Position numbers and translations under genes: made by a program. From Armatimonadota bacterium (GTDB taxonomy: Bacteria; Sysuimicrobiota; Sysuimicrobiia; Sysuimicrobiales; Humicultoraceae): 33,555 bases of DNA. The stretch lies in assembly GCA_016198805.1 (NCBI GenBank), contig JACQHU010000019.1:1-33555 (forward strand). Direction: 5' to 3'. How positions within the stretch are numbered: the first letter of the stretch is position 1; each line of letters opens with the position of its first letter. Of this stretch, positions 1 to 7,614 are shown piece by piece. The notes below the pieces were generated by a model. It had not been told where the DNA came from. It saw only the letters and a list, made by a program, of their open reading frames with translations, and searched no databases.

Positions 1-110
1 GCGCTGCATGTCCTGTCGGCGCATCGCCTGTTCGTAGACCAACCGCTCGGGACTGTGGACGACGACATAGCGCGCCGGATCGGTCGGGAGGCGGACCGCG
101 CACGGGGGGG
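1..110 (-). pseudogene. Transposase-like coding fragment, cut by window edge
   Basis: Read on the minus strand, one frame stays open from about position 152 to the left edge. From about 110 onward it has clear protein character (VRLPTDPARYVVVHSPER, then LVYEQAMRRQDMQR). An R-Y-hydrophobic-S-P-E block followed by a charged helix resembles the middle of IS1634/IS4-like DDE transposases; that assignment is from memory and tentative. No ATG, GTG or TTG codon precedes the conserved block in this frame, and a TAG stop lies at 153-155. The visible piece therefore lacks a normal 5' end and is either a decayed insertion sequence or a gene frameshifted near the G7/C4 run at 104-114. Most of it lies outside the window. 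Confidence 0.3.
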
Positions 111-286
111 CCCCAGAGGGTAGGGGGCGGTTCGATCCGGGGAACACCGCTGCTAACGGCCTGCTAACGCGCGGGGCAAGACGCGGCGGGAGGCGGTGTC
201 GCGGGGCGCGAACGCCGGGGGCGAAAACGCAGACAGGACGGGCCTTTGTGACGCGCGGCGGGACGGGGCGGGAATACCACCCCAGA
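111..286. other. Non-coding stretch left of the tRNA scar
   Basis: Very GC-rich sequence with no plausible start codon plus ribosome binding site, no complete RNA gene and no T-rich terminator that I can see. It contains no GGGCGAG acceptor strand or D-arm that would complete the tRNA fragment immediately to its right. If the attR reading of that fragment is correct, this is the terminal non-coding end of an integrated element. Confidence 0.4.
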
Positions 287-331
287 CTTACACGGAGGAG
301 GTCGGGGGTTCGAAACCCTCCTCGCCCACCA
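287..331 (+). repeat. 3' half of tRNA-Val(TAC), probable attachment-site (attR) scar
   Basis: Positions 287-331 read as the 3' half of a tRNA. They hold the anticodon loop CTTACAC (287-293, anticodon TAC), the 3' anticodon-stem strand GGAGG, variable loop AGGTC, T-stem GGGGG/CCCTC around the loop TTCGAAA (309-315), the 3' acceptor strand CTCGCCC (321-327), discriminator A and encoded CCA (329-331). Upstream, the anticodon stem fails (CCAGA cannot pair with GGAGG), and there is no D-arm or 5' acceptor strand. The match stops abruptly at the anticodon loop, a common crossover point for tyrosine integrases that use tRNA genes. In such integrations the fragment without a 5' half marks attR, which places the element to the left and native chromosome to the right. 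Simple decay of a tRNA gene is the alternative. Confidence 0.6.
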
Positions 332-384
332 TCACCTCTGGCCAGTAAGAGCCAGGCCGTCGCCTGCGAAGGAATTCATTCTCG

Positions 385-405
385 GTCCCGCTGCACTCGC
401 GGGAC
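385..405. other. 7-bp stem-loop downstream of the tRNA scar
   Basis: Arms GTCCCGC (385-391) and GCGGGAC (399-405) pair perfectly around a 7-nt loop. Only a short GATTT follows, so it is a poor intrinsic terminator. It lies between the tRNA scar and the chromate-transporter gene and could be the old terminator of the tRNA transcription unit or part of the next gene's leader. I see nothing else definite in 332-482. Confidence 0.35.
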
Positions 406-482
406 GATTTGAACGCGCTGCGGAGTGACCAGTAGACCCCATGCCCGACGAGAGGAAGATCAGGGCAAGGGCTGAAATGCAA

Positions 483-497
483 CCTGATTGAATCAGG
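483..497. promoter_or_regulatory. Palindromic candidate operator before the chrA-like gene
   Basis: CCTGATT (483-489), a single G, and AATCAGG (491-497) form a perfect 7-bp inverted repeat. It ends 14 nt before the ATG chosen for the transporter gene at 512. A short AT-rich palindrome in GC-rich DNA next to a start codon fits a dimeric repressor site, but no regulator gene is adjacent and I see no convincing -35/-10 pair. It could also form a small leader hairpin; its right arm supplies the only AGGA (495-498) near the start. Confidence 0.35.
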
Positions 498-511
498 ATC
501 GTCGCCGCCCA

Positions 512-1699
512 ATGAGCTCCGCTGTGTCTGCCCTCGAGGTCCTGTGGGTGGTGACGCGGCTGGGCCTCACCTCGTTCGGCGGCCCCATCGCGCACCTGGG
601 GTACTTCCGTGACGAGTACGTGGCCCGGCGCCGGTGGCTGGACGACCACAGCTACGCCGACCTGGTGGCGCTGTGCCAGTTCCTTCCGGGCCCGGCGAGC
701 AGCCAGGTGGGGATCGCGATCGGCATCACCCGTGCGGGACTGCTCGGGGGCCTGACGGCCTGGCTGGGGTTTACGCTCCCCTCGGCTATCGCGATGGTGG
801 CTGTGGCCTACGGAATCCAAGCCGCCGGCGTCGCGGACGCGGGGTGGCTGCGGGGTCTGAAGATCGTGGCGGTCGCCGTCGTGGCGCACGCGCTCGCCGG
901 TATGGCGCGATCGCTCACCCCCGACCGGGCGCGCGCCAGCATCGGCCTCCTGGCCGCGCTGGTCGTCCTGCTCTGGCCCGGGGCCGCCACGCAGGTGCTC
1001 GTCATCGCCGCCGGAGGCCTCATCGGGTGGCTGCTCCTGCCGCCGGCCGAGGCGTCGCCCGGCCTGCGCCTGAAGGTGCCGATCAGCCGGCCTGCAGCGA
1101 TCACCGCCTCTGTCGCTTTCCTCATCCTGCTGGGCGGGCTGCCCTTGGTGCGGCAGGCCGTCTCTGCCCACGCCCTGGCAGTCTTCGACAGCTTCTACCG
1201 CGTGGGCTCGCTCATCTTCGGGGGCGGGCACGTGGTGCTTCCGCTGCTGCAGGGCGAGGTCGTTCGGCCTGGATGGGTCTCCAACGAGGCCTTTGTAGCG
1301 GGATATGGGGCGGCGCAGGCCGTGCCCGGCCCGCTCTTCACCTTCGCGGCCTACCTGGGCGCGGTGATGGAGCCCGGACCCAACGGGGTGGCAGGCGCCG
1401 CACTGGCGCTCGTCGCCATCTTCCTCCCCTCGTTCCTGCTGGTGATCGGCGTGCTCCCGTTCTGGAACGGGCTGCGCGAACAGCCCGCTGTGCGCTCCGC
1501 CTTGCGCGGCATCAACGCGACGGTGGTGGGCCTCCTCCTGGCCGCCCTCTACCACCCTGTTTGGACCAGTGCCATCCGGACCCCGACCGACTTCGCCCTG
1601 GCGCTGGTGGCGTTCGGGATGCTCGCGCTGTGGAGGCTTCCGTCCTGGCTGGTCGTGATCTTCACGGCGGCGGCGGCCGCCGCGCTCGCCGTGCGATGA
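512..1699 (+). CDS. chrA: Chromate transporter family protein (long-chain, two CHR domains)
   Basis: The 395-residue membrane protein has two tandem CHR halves, the size of long-chain ChrA proteins that export chromate across the inner membrane. The first half shows the family motif FGGP (residues 22-25), then an LGYF segment, the R-x-W-L block (about 40-43) and FLPGPASSQ (about 57-65). The second half repeats it as FGGGHVVLPLL and AVPGPLFTFAAYLG. Most of the chain is hydrophobic and predicted to span the membrane many times. An in-frame TTG at 488 would add eight residues, but the ATG at 512 gives the family-like N terminus. No chrB-type regulator is adjacent, so the substrate (chromate or another oxyanion) is inferred from the family only. 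Confidence 0.85.
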   Translation: MSSAVSALEVLWVVTRLGLTSFGGPIAHLGYFRDEYVARRRWLDDHSYADLVALCQFLPGPASSQVGIAIGITRAGLLGGLTAWLGFTLPSAIAMVAVAYGIQAAGVADAGWLRGLKIVAVAVVAHALAGMARSLTPDRARASIGLLAALVVLLWPGAATQVLVIAAGGLIGWLLLPPAEASPGLRLKVPISRPAAITASVAFLILLGGLPLVRQAVSAHALAVFDSFYRVGSLIFGGGHVVLPLLQGEVVRPGWVSNEAFVAGYGAAQAVPGPLFTFAAYLGAVMEPGPNGVAGAALALVAIFLPSFLLVIGVLPFWNGLREQPAVRSALRGINATVVGLLLAALYHPVWTSAIRTPTDFALALVAFGMLALWRLPSWLVVIFTAAAAAALAVR

Positions 1700-1715
1700 C
1701 CGCTGATCTCGTCTC

Positions 1716-1898
1716 GTGCTGCGAGCGGCGCAGCCCAACGGAAGCGGTTGCGGCAGCAGAAGGACGTCTCCCGCCAACGCGGGGATCAACGCGGACTGGT
1801 GGCTACTGGCATTTGTCCCTGCGGGCGGCTTCGTGCTGTGGCGCCAACGCCAGGAAGGCCGCGGCAGCGGCGGCAGCGAAGGAAGGCCCCGGGTATGA
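1716..1898 (+). CDS. Possible small membrane protein coupled to mnhA
   Basis: A 60-codon frame opens with GTG at 1716, 17 nt after the transporter stop. Its TGA (1896-1898) overlaps the mnhA ATG as ATGA, the same linkage used inside the mnh operon. The N-terminal third is low-complexity and polar. Residues about 24-44 (INADWWLLAFVPAGGFVLW) form one plausible membrane helix with tryptophans at both ends, followed by a basic, Gly/Ser-rich tail. I do not recognise a family. No clear ribosome binding site precedes the GTG, so it may be fortuitous in this GC-rich sequence. If it is not real, 1700-1894 is non-coding. Confidence 0.3.
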   Translation: MLRAAQPNGSGCGSRRTSPANAGINADWWLLAFVPAGGFVLWRQRQEGRGSGGSEGRPRV

Positions 1899-4201
1899 CG
1901 GTTGCGGTGCTTTCCGGCTTTGTCCTTGCGCTGGCCGCGCCGTGGCTTGTGAGAGCCACGGGCAGGGCCGCAGGATGGGTCACCGCCCTCCTCCCGCTGG
2001 CACTGACGGTGTACTTCGGGAGCCTGCTCGGCCAGATCGGAGCAGGTGACGCTCTGAACGTCACGCATTCCTGGATCCCGGCCCTCGGCATGCAGTTCTC
2101 TCTCTATCTGGACGGGTTGGGTCTCCTGTTCGCGCTGCTGATCTGCGGGATCGGCACGCTGATCTTCATCTACTCGGGCGGATACCTGCCGAATGATCCG
2201 CACCTCGGCCGGTTCCTCAGCATGCTCCTGCTCTTCATGGGCGCCATGCTGGGCCTCGTCCTCGCCGATAATGTCATCGTGCTCTTCGTGTTCTGGGAAC
2301 TCACCAGCATCAGCTCCTACTTCCTGATCGGCTTCCAGCACTCCCGGCCCGAGGCCCGGGCCGCGGCGCTCCAGGCCCTGCTGGTCACAGGTGTCGGCGG
2401 CGTGGCGCTGTTGCTGGGAGTGCTCCTGTTGGGCCAGGTCGGCGGGAGCCTGGAACTCTCCACCCTCCTGGGTCGGGGAAACGAGATCCGCGCCCATCCC
2501 CTCTACCTCCCGATCCTGGTGCTGGTGCTGCTGGGCGCCTTCACGAAGTCCGCGCAGGTCCCGTTTCACTTCTGGCTCCCGGCCGCCATGGAAGCGCCGA
2601 CACCCGTCAGCGCCTACCTGCATTCCGCTACGATGGTCAAGGCCGGCGTGTATCTGCTGGCCAGAATGAGCCCGATCCTCGGTGGTACCGACCCGTGGGT
2701 GGCCCTTGTCACCACTGTGGGCGCCGTGACGATGCTGGCGGGCGGGACCCTCGCGCTGCTGCGCACAGACCTGAAGCAGATTCTCGCGTACACCACGGTC
2801 GCGGCGCTGGGCACCCTCACCATGCTGCTGGGCATGGGGACAGCCGATGCCGCCAGAGCCTGCATGACATTCCTGCTCGCCCACGCGTTCTACAAGGGCG
2901 CCCTCTTTCTGGGGGCCGGCAGCCTGGAGCACGGGGCCGGCTCCCGTGATGTGGATCATCTCGGCGGCCTGTGGCGGACGATGCCGCTCACCACCGCGGC
3001 CGCGGGCCTGGCCGCGCTGGCGCTGGCCGGATTCGGGCCCGTGTTGAGTTTCATCGGCAAAGAACTCCTGCTGGAAGCCGTGCTCGCACAGTCACCGACA
3101 CGGGCCCTGCTGGCTCCTGCAGTACTTGCCGGCTCAGCGCTGTCGGTCGCGGCGGCGGCGATCGTTGGCCTCCGCCCGTTCGCAGGCACGAGGCCCGATG
3201 AGCTGTCAGACGCCCAGGAGGCGCCCGCCAGCCTGTGGCTCGGGCCGGTCGTGCTGGCCGCGGGCGGCGTGGTCCTGGGCCTGCGGCCGGAGATCCTGGC
3301 CGAGCCGATCGTGACAGCGTCTGCCGCATCGGTGCTGACCCGGCGCGAGGTCGCGGACCTGGCCCTCTGGCATGGGCCGAACCCGGCCCTGGCGTTCAGC
3401 GGCGCGTCGCTGGTGCTCGGTCTGCTGGTCTATCGCGCCTGGCCCACGATCCGCCGGAGCGCTGCGGCCCGCACGTGGTGGCTGAGCTGGGGGGGGCCGT
3501 CCCGCTGGTATGAACTGGGGCTTCAGGCGCTTTCCTGGCTCGCGGAGAGTCAGACGCGGCTGCTGCAGAGCGGGTATCTGCGATTGTACCTGATCATGAT
3601 CCTGATCACCGCCAACGGGCTGGCCGCTTATGCGCTGCTGGCACGTGTCCGATGGCAGCCGATTGTGTTGCAGCCAGCCGTGCAGCTCCACGACGCGTTC
3701 ATCGGCGCTCTCATCTTGCTTGGAGCCCTGGCGGCGGCGGGGTCCGCGTCACGCCTCGGCGCGGTGGCCGCCCTGGGGGTCGTTGGCGCAGGCATCTCCC
3801 TGGTTTACATCTCGTTCGGGGCGCCGGATCTGGCGATGACGCAGTTCCTGGTCGAGGCCTTCACCGTGATCCTGCTGGTGCTGGCGTTCTATCACCTGCC
3901 CAGGTTCGCCCGGTTGTCGGGGCGGACCGCCCGGCTTCGCGACGTCGTTATCGCTGGCGTCTCAGGGACGCTGGTGGCGGCCCTGGTACTCCTGACCACC
4001 ACGGCCCGCAGGGACTCCAGGATTGCGGAGTACTTCGCCGAGCACAGCGTCGCGGCCGCGCACGGTCGAAACATCGTCAACGTCATCCTGGTGGACTTCC
4101 GCAGTCTCGATACGCTGGGCGAGATTACGGTCCTGGCGACGGCGGCCATTGGGGTGTACGTTCTGCTGCGCCTCCGGCCTGAGAAAGGAAGCACACCGTG
4201 A
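1895..4201 (+). CDS. mnhA: Mrp-type Na+/H+ antiporter subunit A
   Basis: This is the largest subunit of the Mrp (Mnh) multisubunit cation/proton antiporter, 768 residues and close to full length for MrpA. The N-terminal about 480 residues are NuoL-like: FWEL with E135, the FTKSAQVPFHFWLPAAMEAPTPVSAYLHSA... region with K218 and H243, and K249 in the following helix are the conserved charged residues of the proton path. The C-terminal part carries the MrpA-specific extension, ending in the NVILVDFRSLDTLGEITVL signature (about 730-748). The ATG at 1895 has GGAAGG eight bases upstream; longer in-frame starts lack this and add non-homologous sequence. It overlaps mnhB as GTGA. Confidence 0.93.
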   Translation: MTVAVLSGFVLALAAPWLVRATGRAAGWVTALLPLALTVYFGSLLGQIGAGDALNVTHSWIPALGMQFSLYLDGLGLLFALLICGIGTLIFIYSGGYLPNDPHLGRFLSMLLLFMGAMLGLVLADNVIVLFVFWELTSISSYFLIGFQHSRPEARAAALQALLVTGVGGVALLLGVLLLGQVGGSLELSTLLGRGNEIRAHPLYLPILVLVLLGAFTKSAQVPFHFWLPAAMEAPTPVSAYLHSATMVKAGVYLLARMSPILGGTDPWVALVTTVGAVTMLAGGTLALLRTDLKQILAYTTVAALGTLTMLLGMGTADAARACMTFLLAHAFYKGALFLGAGSLEHGAGSRDVDHLGGLWRTMPLTTAAAGLAALALAGFGPVLSFIGKELLLEAVLAQSPTRALLAPAVLAGSALSVAAAAIVGLRPFAGTRPDELSDAQEAPASLWLGPVVLAAGGVVLGLRPEILAEPIVTASAASVLTRREVADLALWHGPNPALAFSGASLVLGLLVYRAWPTIRRSAAARTWWLSWGGPSRWYELGLQALSWLAESQTRLLQSGYLRLYLIMILITANGLAAYALLARVRWQPIVLQPAVQLHDAFIGALILLGALAAAGSASRLGAVAALGVVGAGISLVYISFGAPDLAMTQFLVEAFTVILLVLAFYHLPRFARLSGRTARLRDVVIAGVSGTLVAALVLLTTTARRDSRIAEYFAEHSVAAAHGRNIVNVILVDFRSLDTLGEITVLATAAIGVYVLLRLRPEKGSTP

Positions 4202-4614
4202 GATCGCTGATCCTGCGCACCGCCGCGCGCCTCCTCCTCCCATTGCTGCTGCTGTTCTCGGTCTTCCTGCTCATCCGCGGCCACAATGAGCCCGGGGGCG
4301 GCTTCGCGGCCGGTCTCGTCGCCTCCGCAGCCTTCGCGCTACACGCGTTTGCTGAGGGCCTCCCGCAGACGCGGCGGATGATCCGGGTCGATCCGATCTC
4401 GCTCCTTGGCGCCGGCCTGCTCGTGACAGCCGCCGGCGGGGTTGCCGGCGTGCTGGCCGGTCAGCCCTTTCTCACCGGCCAGTGGGTGTCGCTGGCACCG
4501 GTGGGTCTGGGGCACGTGGACATCGGAACGCCGGTGGTGTTTGATGTCGGCGTCTACCTCGTCGTGGTCGGGGCGGTCCTGACGATCATCTTCACGATCA
4601 TGGAGGAAGCCTGA
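4198..4614 (+). CDS. mnhB: Mrp-type Na+/H+ antiporter subunit B
   Basis: A 138-residue membrane protein of the MnhB family. Residues about 27-40 carry the diagnostic RGHNEPGGGFAAGL motif right after the first hydrophobic helix, and four hydrophobic segments span the chain. The start is a GTG whose last bases overlap the mnhA TGA, with AAGGAAG upstream, which implies translational coupling. MrpB is a required structural subunit of the antiporter. The GGAGGA just before its stop serves mnhC. Confidence 0.93.
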   Translation: MRSLILRTAARLLLPLLLLFSVFLLIRGHNEPGGGFAAGLVASAAFALHAFAEGLPQTRRMIRVDPISLLGAGLLVTAAGGVAGVLAGQPFLTGQWVSLAPVGLGHVDIGTPVVFDVGVYLVVVGAVLTIIFTIMEEA

Positions 4615-4615
4615 G

Positions 4616-4963
4616 ATGCCGCTGCTTCTGGCCGTCGTTATCGGAGGCCTCTACGCCACAGCCCTGTATCTCATCCTCCGGCGCAGCATCGTGAAGCTCC
4701 TCATCGGTCTGGCCCTGTTGACCAATGCGGCGAATCTGCTGATCTTTACCTCGGCGGGATTGACCCGTGCCACAGCCCCGATCGTCCCTCTGGGCAGCGA
4801 CCGCCCCCCTGCGCCCTTTGCCGATCCGCTGGCGCAGGCGATGATCCTGACCGCGATCGTCATCGGCTTCGGCGTGCTGGCGTTCATGGTCGTGCTCGTC
4901 CATCGCGCCGTCCAGGCCGTCGGGACCGACGACCTAGACGACTTGAAGGCGACCGATACATGA
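4616..4963 (+). CDS. mnhC: Mrp-type Na+/H+ antiporter subunit C (NuoK-like)
   Basis: This 115-residue protein with three hydrophobic helices is homologous to the NuoK subunit of complex I. The second helix holds the K-L-L-I-G-L-A-L-L-T-N-A-A-N-L-L core typical of MnhC, and the third holds DPLAQAMILTAIVIGFG. The ATG is one base after the mnhB stop with GGAGG at 4602-4606. Its stop overlaps the mnhD start as ATGA. Length and order match the standard Mrp operon. Confidence 0.93.
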   Translation: MPLLLAVVIGGLYATALYLILRRSIVKLLIGLALLTNAANLLIFTSAGLTRATAPIVPLGSDRPPAPFADPLAQAMILTAIVIGFGVLAFMVVLVHRAVQAVGTDDLDDLKATDT

Positions 4964-6477
4964 ATCTGTTCCTGCTCGGAACGCTGCTGGTCCCGCTGCT
5001 GACGGGCATCGCGTGCCTCCTGGCCTGGCGCCGGCGGACGACTCAGCGCGGTTTGGGCCTGGCCGGGGCGACGGCGCACTTTGGCGCGACGCTCGGCCTG
5101 CTGTGGACGGTCGCCTCAGACGGTATTCAGACCGCCCAGATCGGCGCCTGGCCGGCACCCTTTGGCATCACGATCGTCGCGGATCTGTTCAGCGCGATCA
5201 TGGCCGTCGTGGCCGGCATGATGGGGCTGGCCGTCACCGTCTACTCGCTGGGGAGCATGGACGCCCGGCGCGAGGAGTACGGGTACTACCCGCTGTTCCA
5301 CGTGCTGCTGCTGGGCGTCAGCGGCGCGTTTCTCGCAGGGGATATTTTTAACCTGTATGTCTGGTTCGAAGTCATGCTCATTGCATCGTTCGCGCTGCTT
5401 GTGCTCGGCGGGGAACGAGCCCAGATCGAGGGAGCGATCAAGTACGTCACGCTGAACCTCATCTCGTCAGCCTTCTTCCTGACAGCGGTCGGCATTCTCT
5501 ATGGCATGACCGGGACGCTCAATATGGCCGACCTGGCCCGCGCGCTGAGCCGGACCGCGGCGCCCGGGTTGGTCACCACGGTCGGCCTGCTGTTCTTGGT
5601 CGCCTTTGGCATCAAGGCCGCGACGTTTCCGCTGTTCTTCTGGCTGCCTGCCTCCTATCACACGCCGCCGGTTGCCACCTCCGCCATCTTCGCGGGCCTG
5701 CTCACCAAGGTCGGGGTCTACGCGCTGATTCGGGTCTTCACGTTGCTGTTCGTGCAGGATCCGGGTTTCATCCACACGCTCATCCTGGTGATCGCGGGGC
5801 TGACGATGGCCACCGGTGTCCTGGGCGCCGTCGCCCAGAACGAGTTCCGGCGGATCCTGGCGTTCCACATTGTCAGCCAGATCGGCTACATGATCATGGG
5901 GCTGGGCCTGTTTACGCCGCTCGGCCTGGCGGGCTCGATCTTCTACATCACCCATCACATCATCGTGAAGACGAACCTCTTCCTCATCAGCGGAATCGCC
6001 TACCGCTTGCGTGGGACATACGTCCTGAAAGACCTGGGCGGGCTGTACCGGACGCAGCCCGCGCTCGCGCTGCTGTTCCTGGTGCCCGCGTTTTCCCTGG
6101 CCGGCGTTCCACCGCTCTCCGGGTTTGCAGCGAAGCTCTCCCTGGTCCAGGCCGGGCTCGCCGGACAGCAGTACGCCGTCGTGGCGACGGCTCTGGCCGT
6201 GGGCCTGCTGACCCTGTTCTCGATGACCAAAATCTGGGCCGAAGCCTTTTGGAAGGGCGACACCGGCGAATCGGCCGCCACGCCGCGTCCAGGGAGTGCC
6301 GCCGGAGTGCGGCCGCGGGGGCTGACGAGCATGTTCATGCCCGTCGTCGTGCTCGCGGCCGTGACGGTCGCCATCGGGCTCGCCGCGCAGCCGCTCTTCA
6401 CCCTGACGTGGCGCGCCGCCGAGCAGCTGCTCGACCCCACCGCCTACATCAACGCCGTGCTGGGGAGCCCCCGATGA
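4960..6477 (+). CDS. mnhD: Mrp-type Na+/H+ antiporter subunit D (NuoM/N-like)
   Basis: A 505-residue polytopic protein of the proton-translocating NuoL/M/N family and a core subunit of the antiporter. E137 lies in YVWFEVMLIASF and K219 in FGIKAATFPLFFWLP; these match the positions of the essential Glu and Lys described for MrpD of alkaliphilic Bacillus. A conserved HHIIVKTNLFLISG helix lies near residue 330. The ATG overlaps the mnhC stop. The stop overlaps the mnhE start, with GGGGAG inside the mnhD end as the ribosome binding site. Confidence 0.94.
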   Translation: MNLFLLGTLLVPLLTGIACLLAWRRRTTQRGLGLAGATAHFGATLGLLWTVASDGIQTAQIGAWPAPFGITIVADLFSAIMAVVAGMMGLAVTVYSLGSMDARREEYGYYPLFHVLLLGVSGAFLAGDIFNLYVWFEVMLIASFALLVLGGERAQIEGAIKYVTLNLISSAFFLTAVGILYGMTGTLNMADLARALSRTAAPGLVTTVGLLFLVAFGIKAATFPLFFWLPASYHTPPVATSAIFAGLLTKVGVYALIRVFTLLFVQDPGFIHTLILVIAGLTMATGVLGAVAQNEFRRILAFHIVSQIGYMIMGLGLFTPLGLAGSIFYITHHIIVKTNLFLISGIAYRLRGTYVLKDLGGLYRTQPALALLFLVPAFSLAGVPPLSGFAAKLSLVQAGLAGQQYAVVATALAVGLLTLFSMTKIWAEAFWKGDTGESAATPRPGSAAGVRPRGLTSMFMPVVVLAAVTVAIGLAAQPLFTLTWRAAEQLLDPTAYINAVLGSPR

Positions 6478-6944
6478 GGGTATTTCTCTGGAACCTTCTG
6501 CTCGCCCTGACCTGGACCGCGGTCACGGGACGGTTCACCCTGAGCAACCTGGCCCTGGGGTTTGCGCTCGGCTACCTGGCCCTGCGGTTCTCGGGCCTGG
6601 TGGGACGCGCCGCCTACGGGAGCAGGATCCGCCGCGTGATCGAGTTCCTGCTCTTCTACTTCTGGGAACTCCTGCTGGCGAACCTGCGGGTAGCCTACGA
6701 CGTGCTCACGCCGCGCCACCACATGAGGCCGGGGATCCTTGCCATTCCGCTGGATGCCCGGACCGACGGAGAGATCGCCATTCTTGCCAACCTGATCACG
6801 CTGACGCCGGGGACGCTCAGCCTGGACGTCTCAGACGACCGGCAGGTCCTGTATATCCACGCCACGTACGTCGACGAGGTGGAAGCGTTCCGCCAGCGGC
6901 TGAAAGAGAAGCTGGAACGCCGGGTGCTGGAGGTGACCCGATGA
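6474..6944 (+). CDS. mnhE: Mrp-type Na+/H+ antiporter subunit E
   Basis: A 156-residue protein with hydrophobic N-terminal helices and a soluble C-terminal part. The YFWELLLANLRVAYDVLTP stretch (about 59-77) and the ANLITLTPGTLSLDVSDD block (about 106-123) are MnhE signatures. The ATG at 6474 overlaps the mnhD stop; a longer frame opening at 6249 is only read-through sequence inside mnhD. It ends in an ATGA overlap with mnhF. MrpE is the least essential Mrp subunit in studied bacteria but is present and intact here. Confidence 0.92.
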   Translation: MRVFLWNLLLALTWTAVTGRFTLSNLALGFALGYLALRFSGLVGRAAYGSRIRRVIEFLLFYFWELLLANLRVAYDVLTPRHHMRPGILAIPLDARTDGEIAILANLITLTPGTLSLDVSDDRQVLYIHATYVDEVEAFRQRLKEKLERRVLEVTR

Positions 6945-7225
6945 GCGGGACGGGACCCCTGCTGGCCGCGGTGTCCAACGTGGTGCTCGCCATGCTGACA
7001 TCCACCCTCCTCCTGGCCCTTGTGCGACTCGTCCGGGGGCCCAGCCTCCCCGACCGGGTTGTGGCCCTGGACCTGATCGCGTTGACCGTGGTGGGCTTCG
7101 TGGCCGTCTATGAGATACGAACTGCACAGCCTGTCTTGCTTGACGCGGCCATCGTGCTGGCGCTCATCGGCTTCCTCAGCACGGTGGCCTTCGCCCGGTA
7201 TCTCGAACGGGGAGCCAGGCGATGA
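6941..7225 (+). CDS. mnhF: Mrp-type Na+/H+ antiporter subunit F
   Basis: A 94-residue, three-helix protein. The R-L-V-R-G-P-S-L-P-D-R-V-V-A-L-D motif (about 27-42) is the MnhF signature. A further helix of the type LLDAAIVLALIGFLSTVAFARYLER closes the protein. GGAGGTGA inside the mnhE end provides the ribosome binding site, and the start overlaps the mnhE stop. Confidence 0.92.
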   Translation: MSGTGPLLAAVSNVVLAMLTSTLLLALVRLVRGPSLPDRVVALDLIALTVVGFVAVYEIRTAQPVLLDAAIVLALIGFLSTVAFARYLERGARR

Positions 7226-7614
7226 CCGAATGGGTGACGGCGCTGCTGTTGCTCCTGGGCGGCGCATTCATCTTGCTGGCCGGCATCGGCATCCTTCGGA
7301 TGCCTGACGTGTACACGCGGATGCAGCCGGCCACGAAGGCCGCGACGCTCGGCGTTGGATGCCTGCTCCTGGCCGTCGCCGTGCATTTCGACGACCTGGG
7401 TATCCGGACGCGCGCGCTGGCGGCGATCGCCTTCGTGCTGCTCACGGCGCCGGTGGCGGCTCATATGATCGGCAGGGCCGCCTACATCGTCGGTGTCCCG
7501 CTGTGGGAAGGAACCATCGTAGACGAACTGCGAGGACAATACGACGTGCGGGCGGGGGTGCTGAGGAGCCGGGCCACGCGTGGCTCCGGGACCCCGGCGG
7601 CTGGGGGAGAATGA
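7222..7614 (+). CDS. mnhG: Mrp-type Na+/H+ antiporter subunit G
   Basis: The last subunit of the antiporter operon, 130 residues with three hydrophobic helices. G-I-L-R-M-P-D-V-Y-T-R-M-Q-P-A-T-K (about 28-44) is the MnhG motif, followed by T-L-G and an AAHMIGRAAY segment. The C-terminal about 25 residues are hydrophilic and variable. The start overlaps mnhF. The stop is itself overlapped by the ATG of a 27-codon mini-ORF leading to the downstream protease gene. Confidence 0.92.
   Translation: MTEWVTALLLLLGGAFILLAGIGILRMPDVYTRMQPATKAATLGVGCLLLAVAVHFDDLGIRTRALAAIAFVLLTAPVAAHMIGRAAYIVGVPLWEGTIVDELRGQYDVRAGVLRSRATRGSGTPAAGGE

Noticed and set aside
288..512. A 74-codon minus-strand frame ending in GEEGFEPPTSSV
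   Set aside because: That peptide is the antisense translation of the tRNA T-arm/acceptor region, a well-known source of spurious proteins; it supports the tRNA fragment instead.
332..2959. An 875-codon minus-strand open frame
   Set aside because: It is antisense to chrA and mnhA, and its translation is compositionally odd (very rich in Gln, His, Arg, Gly). Such frames are common opposite GC-rich genes.
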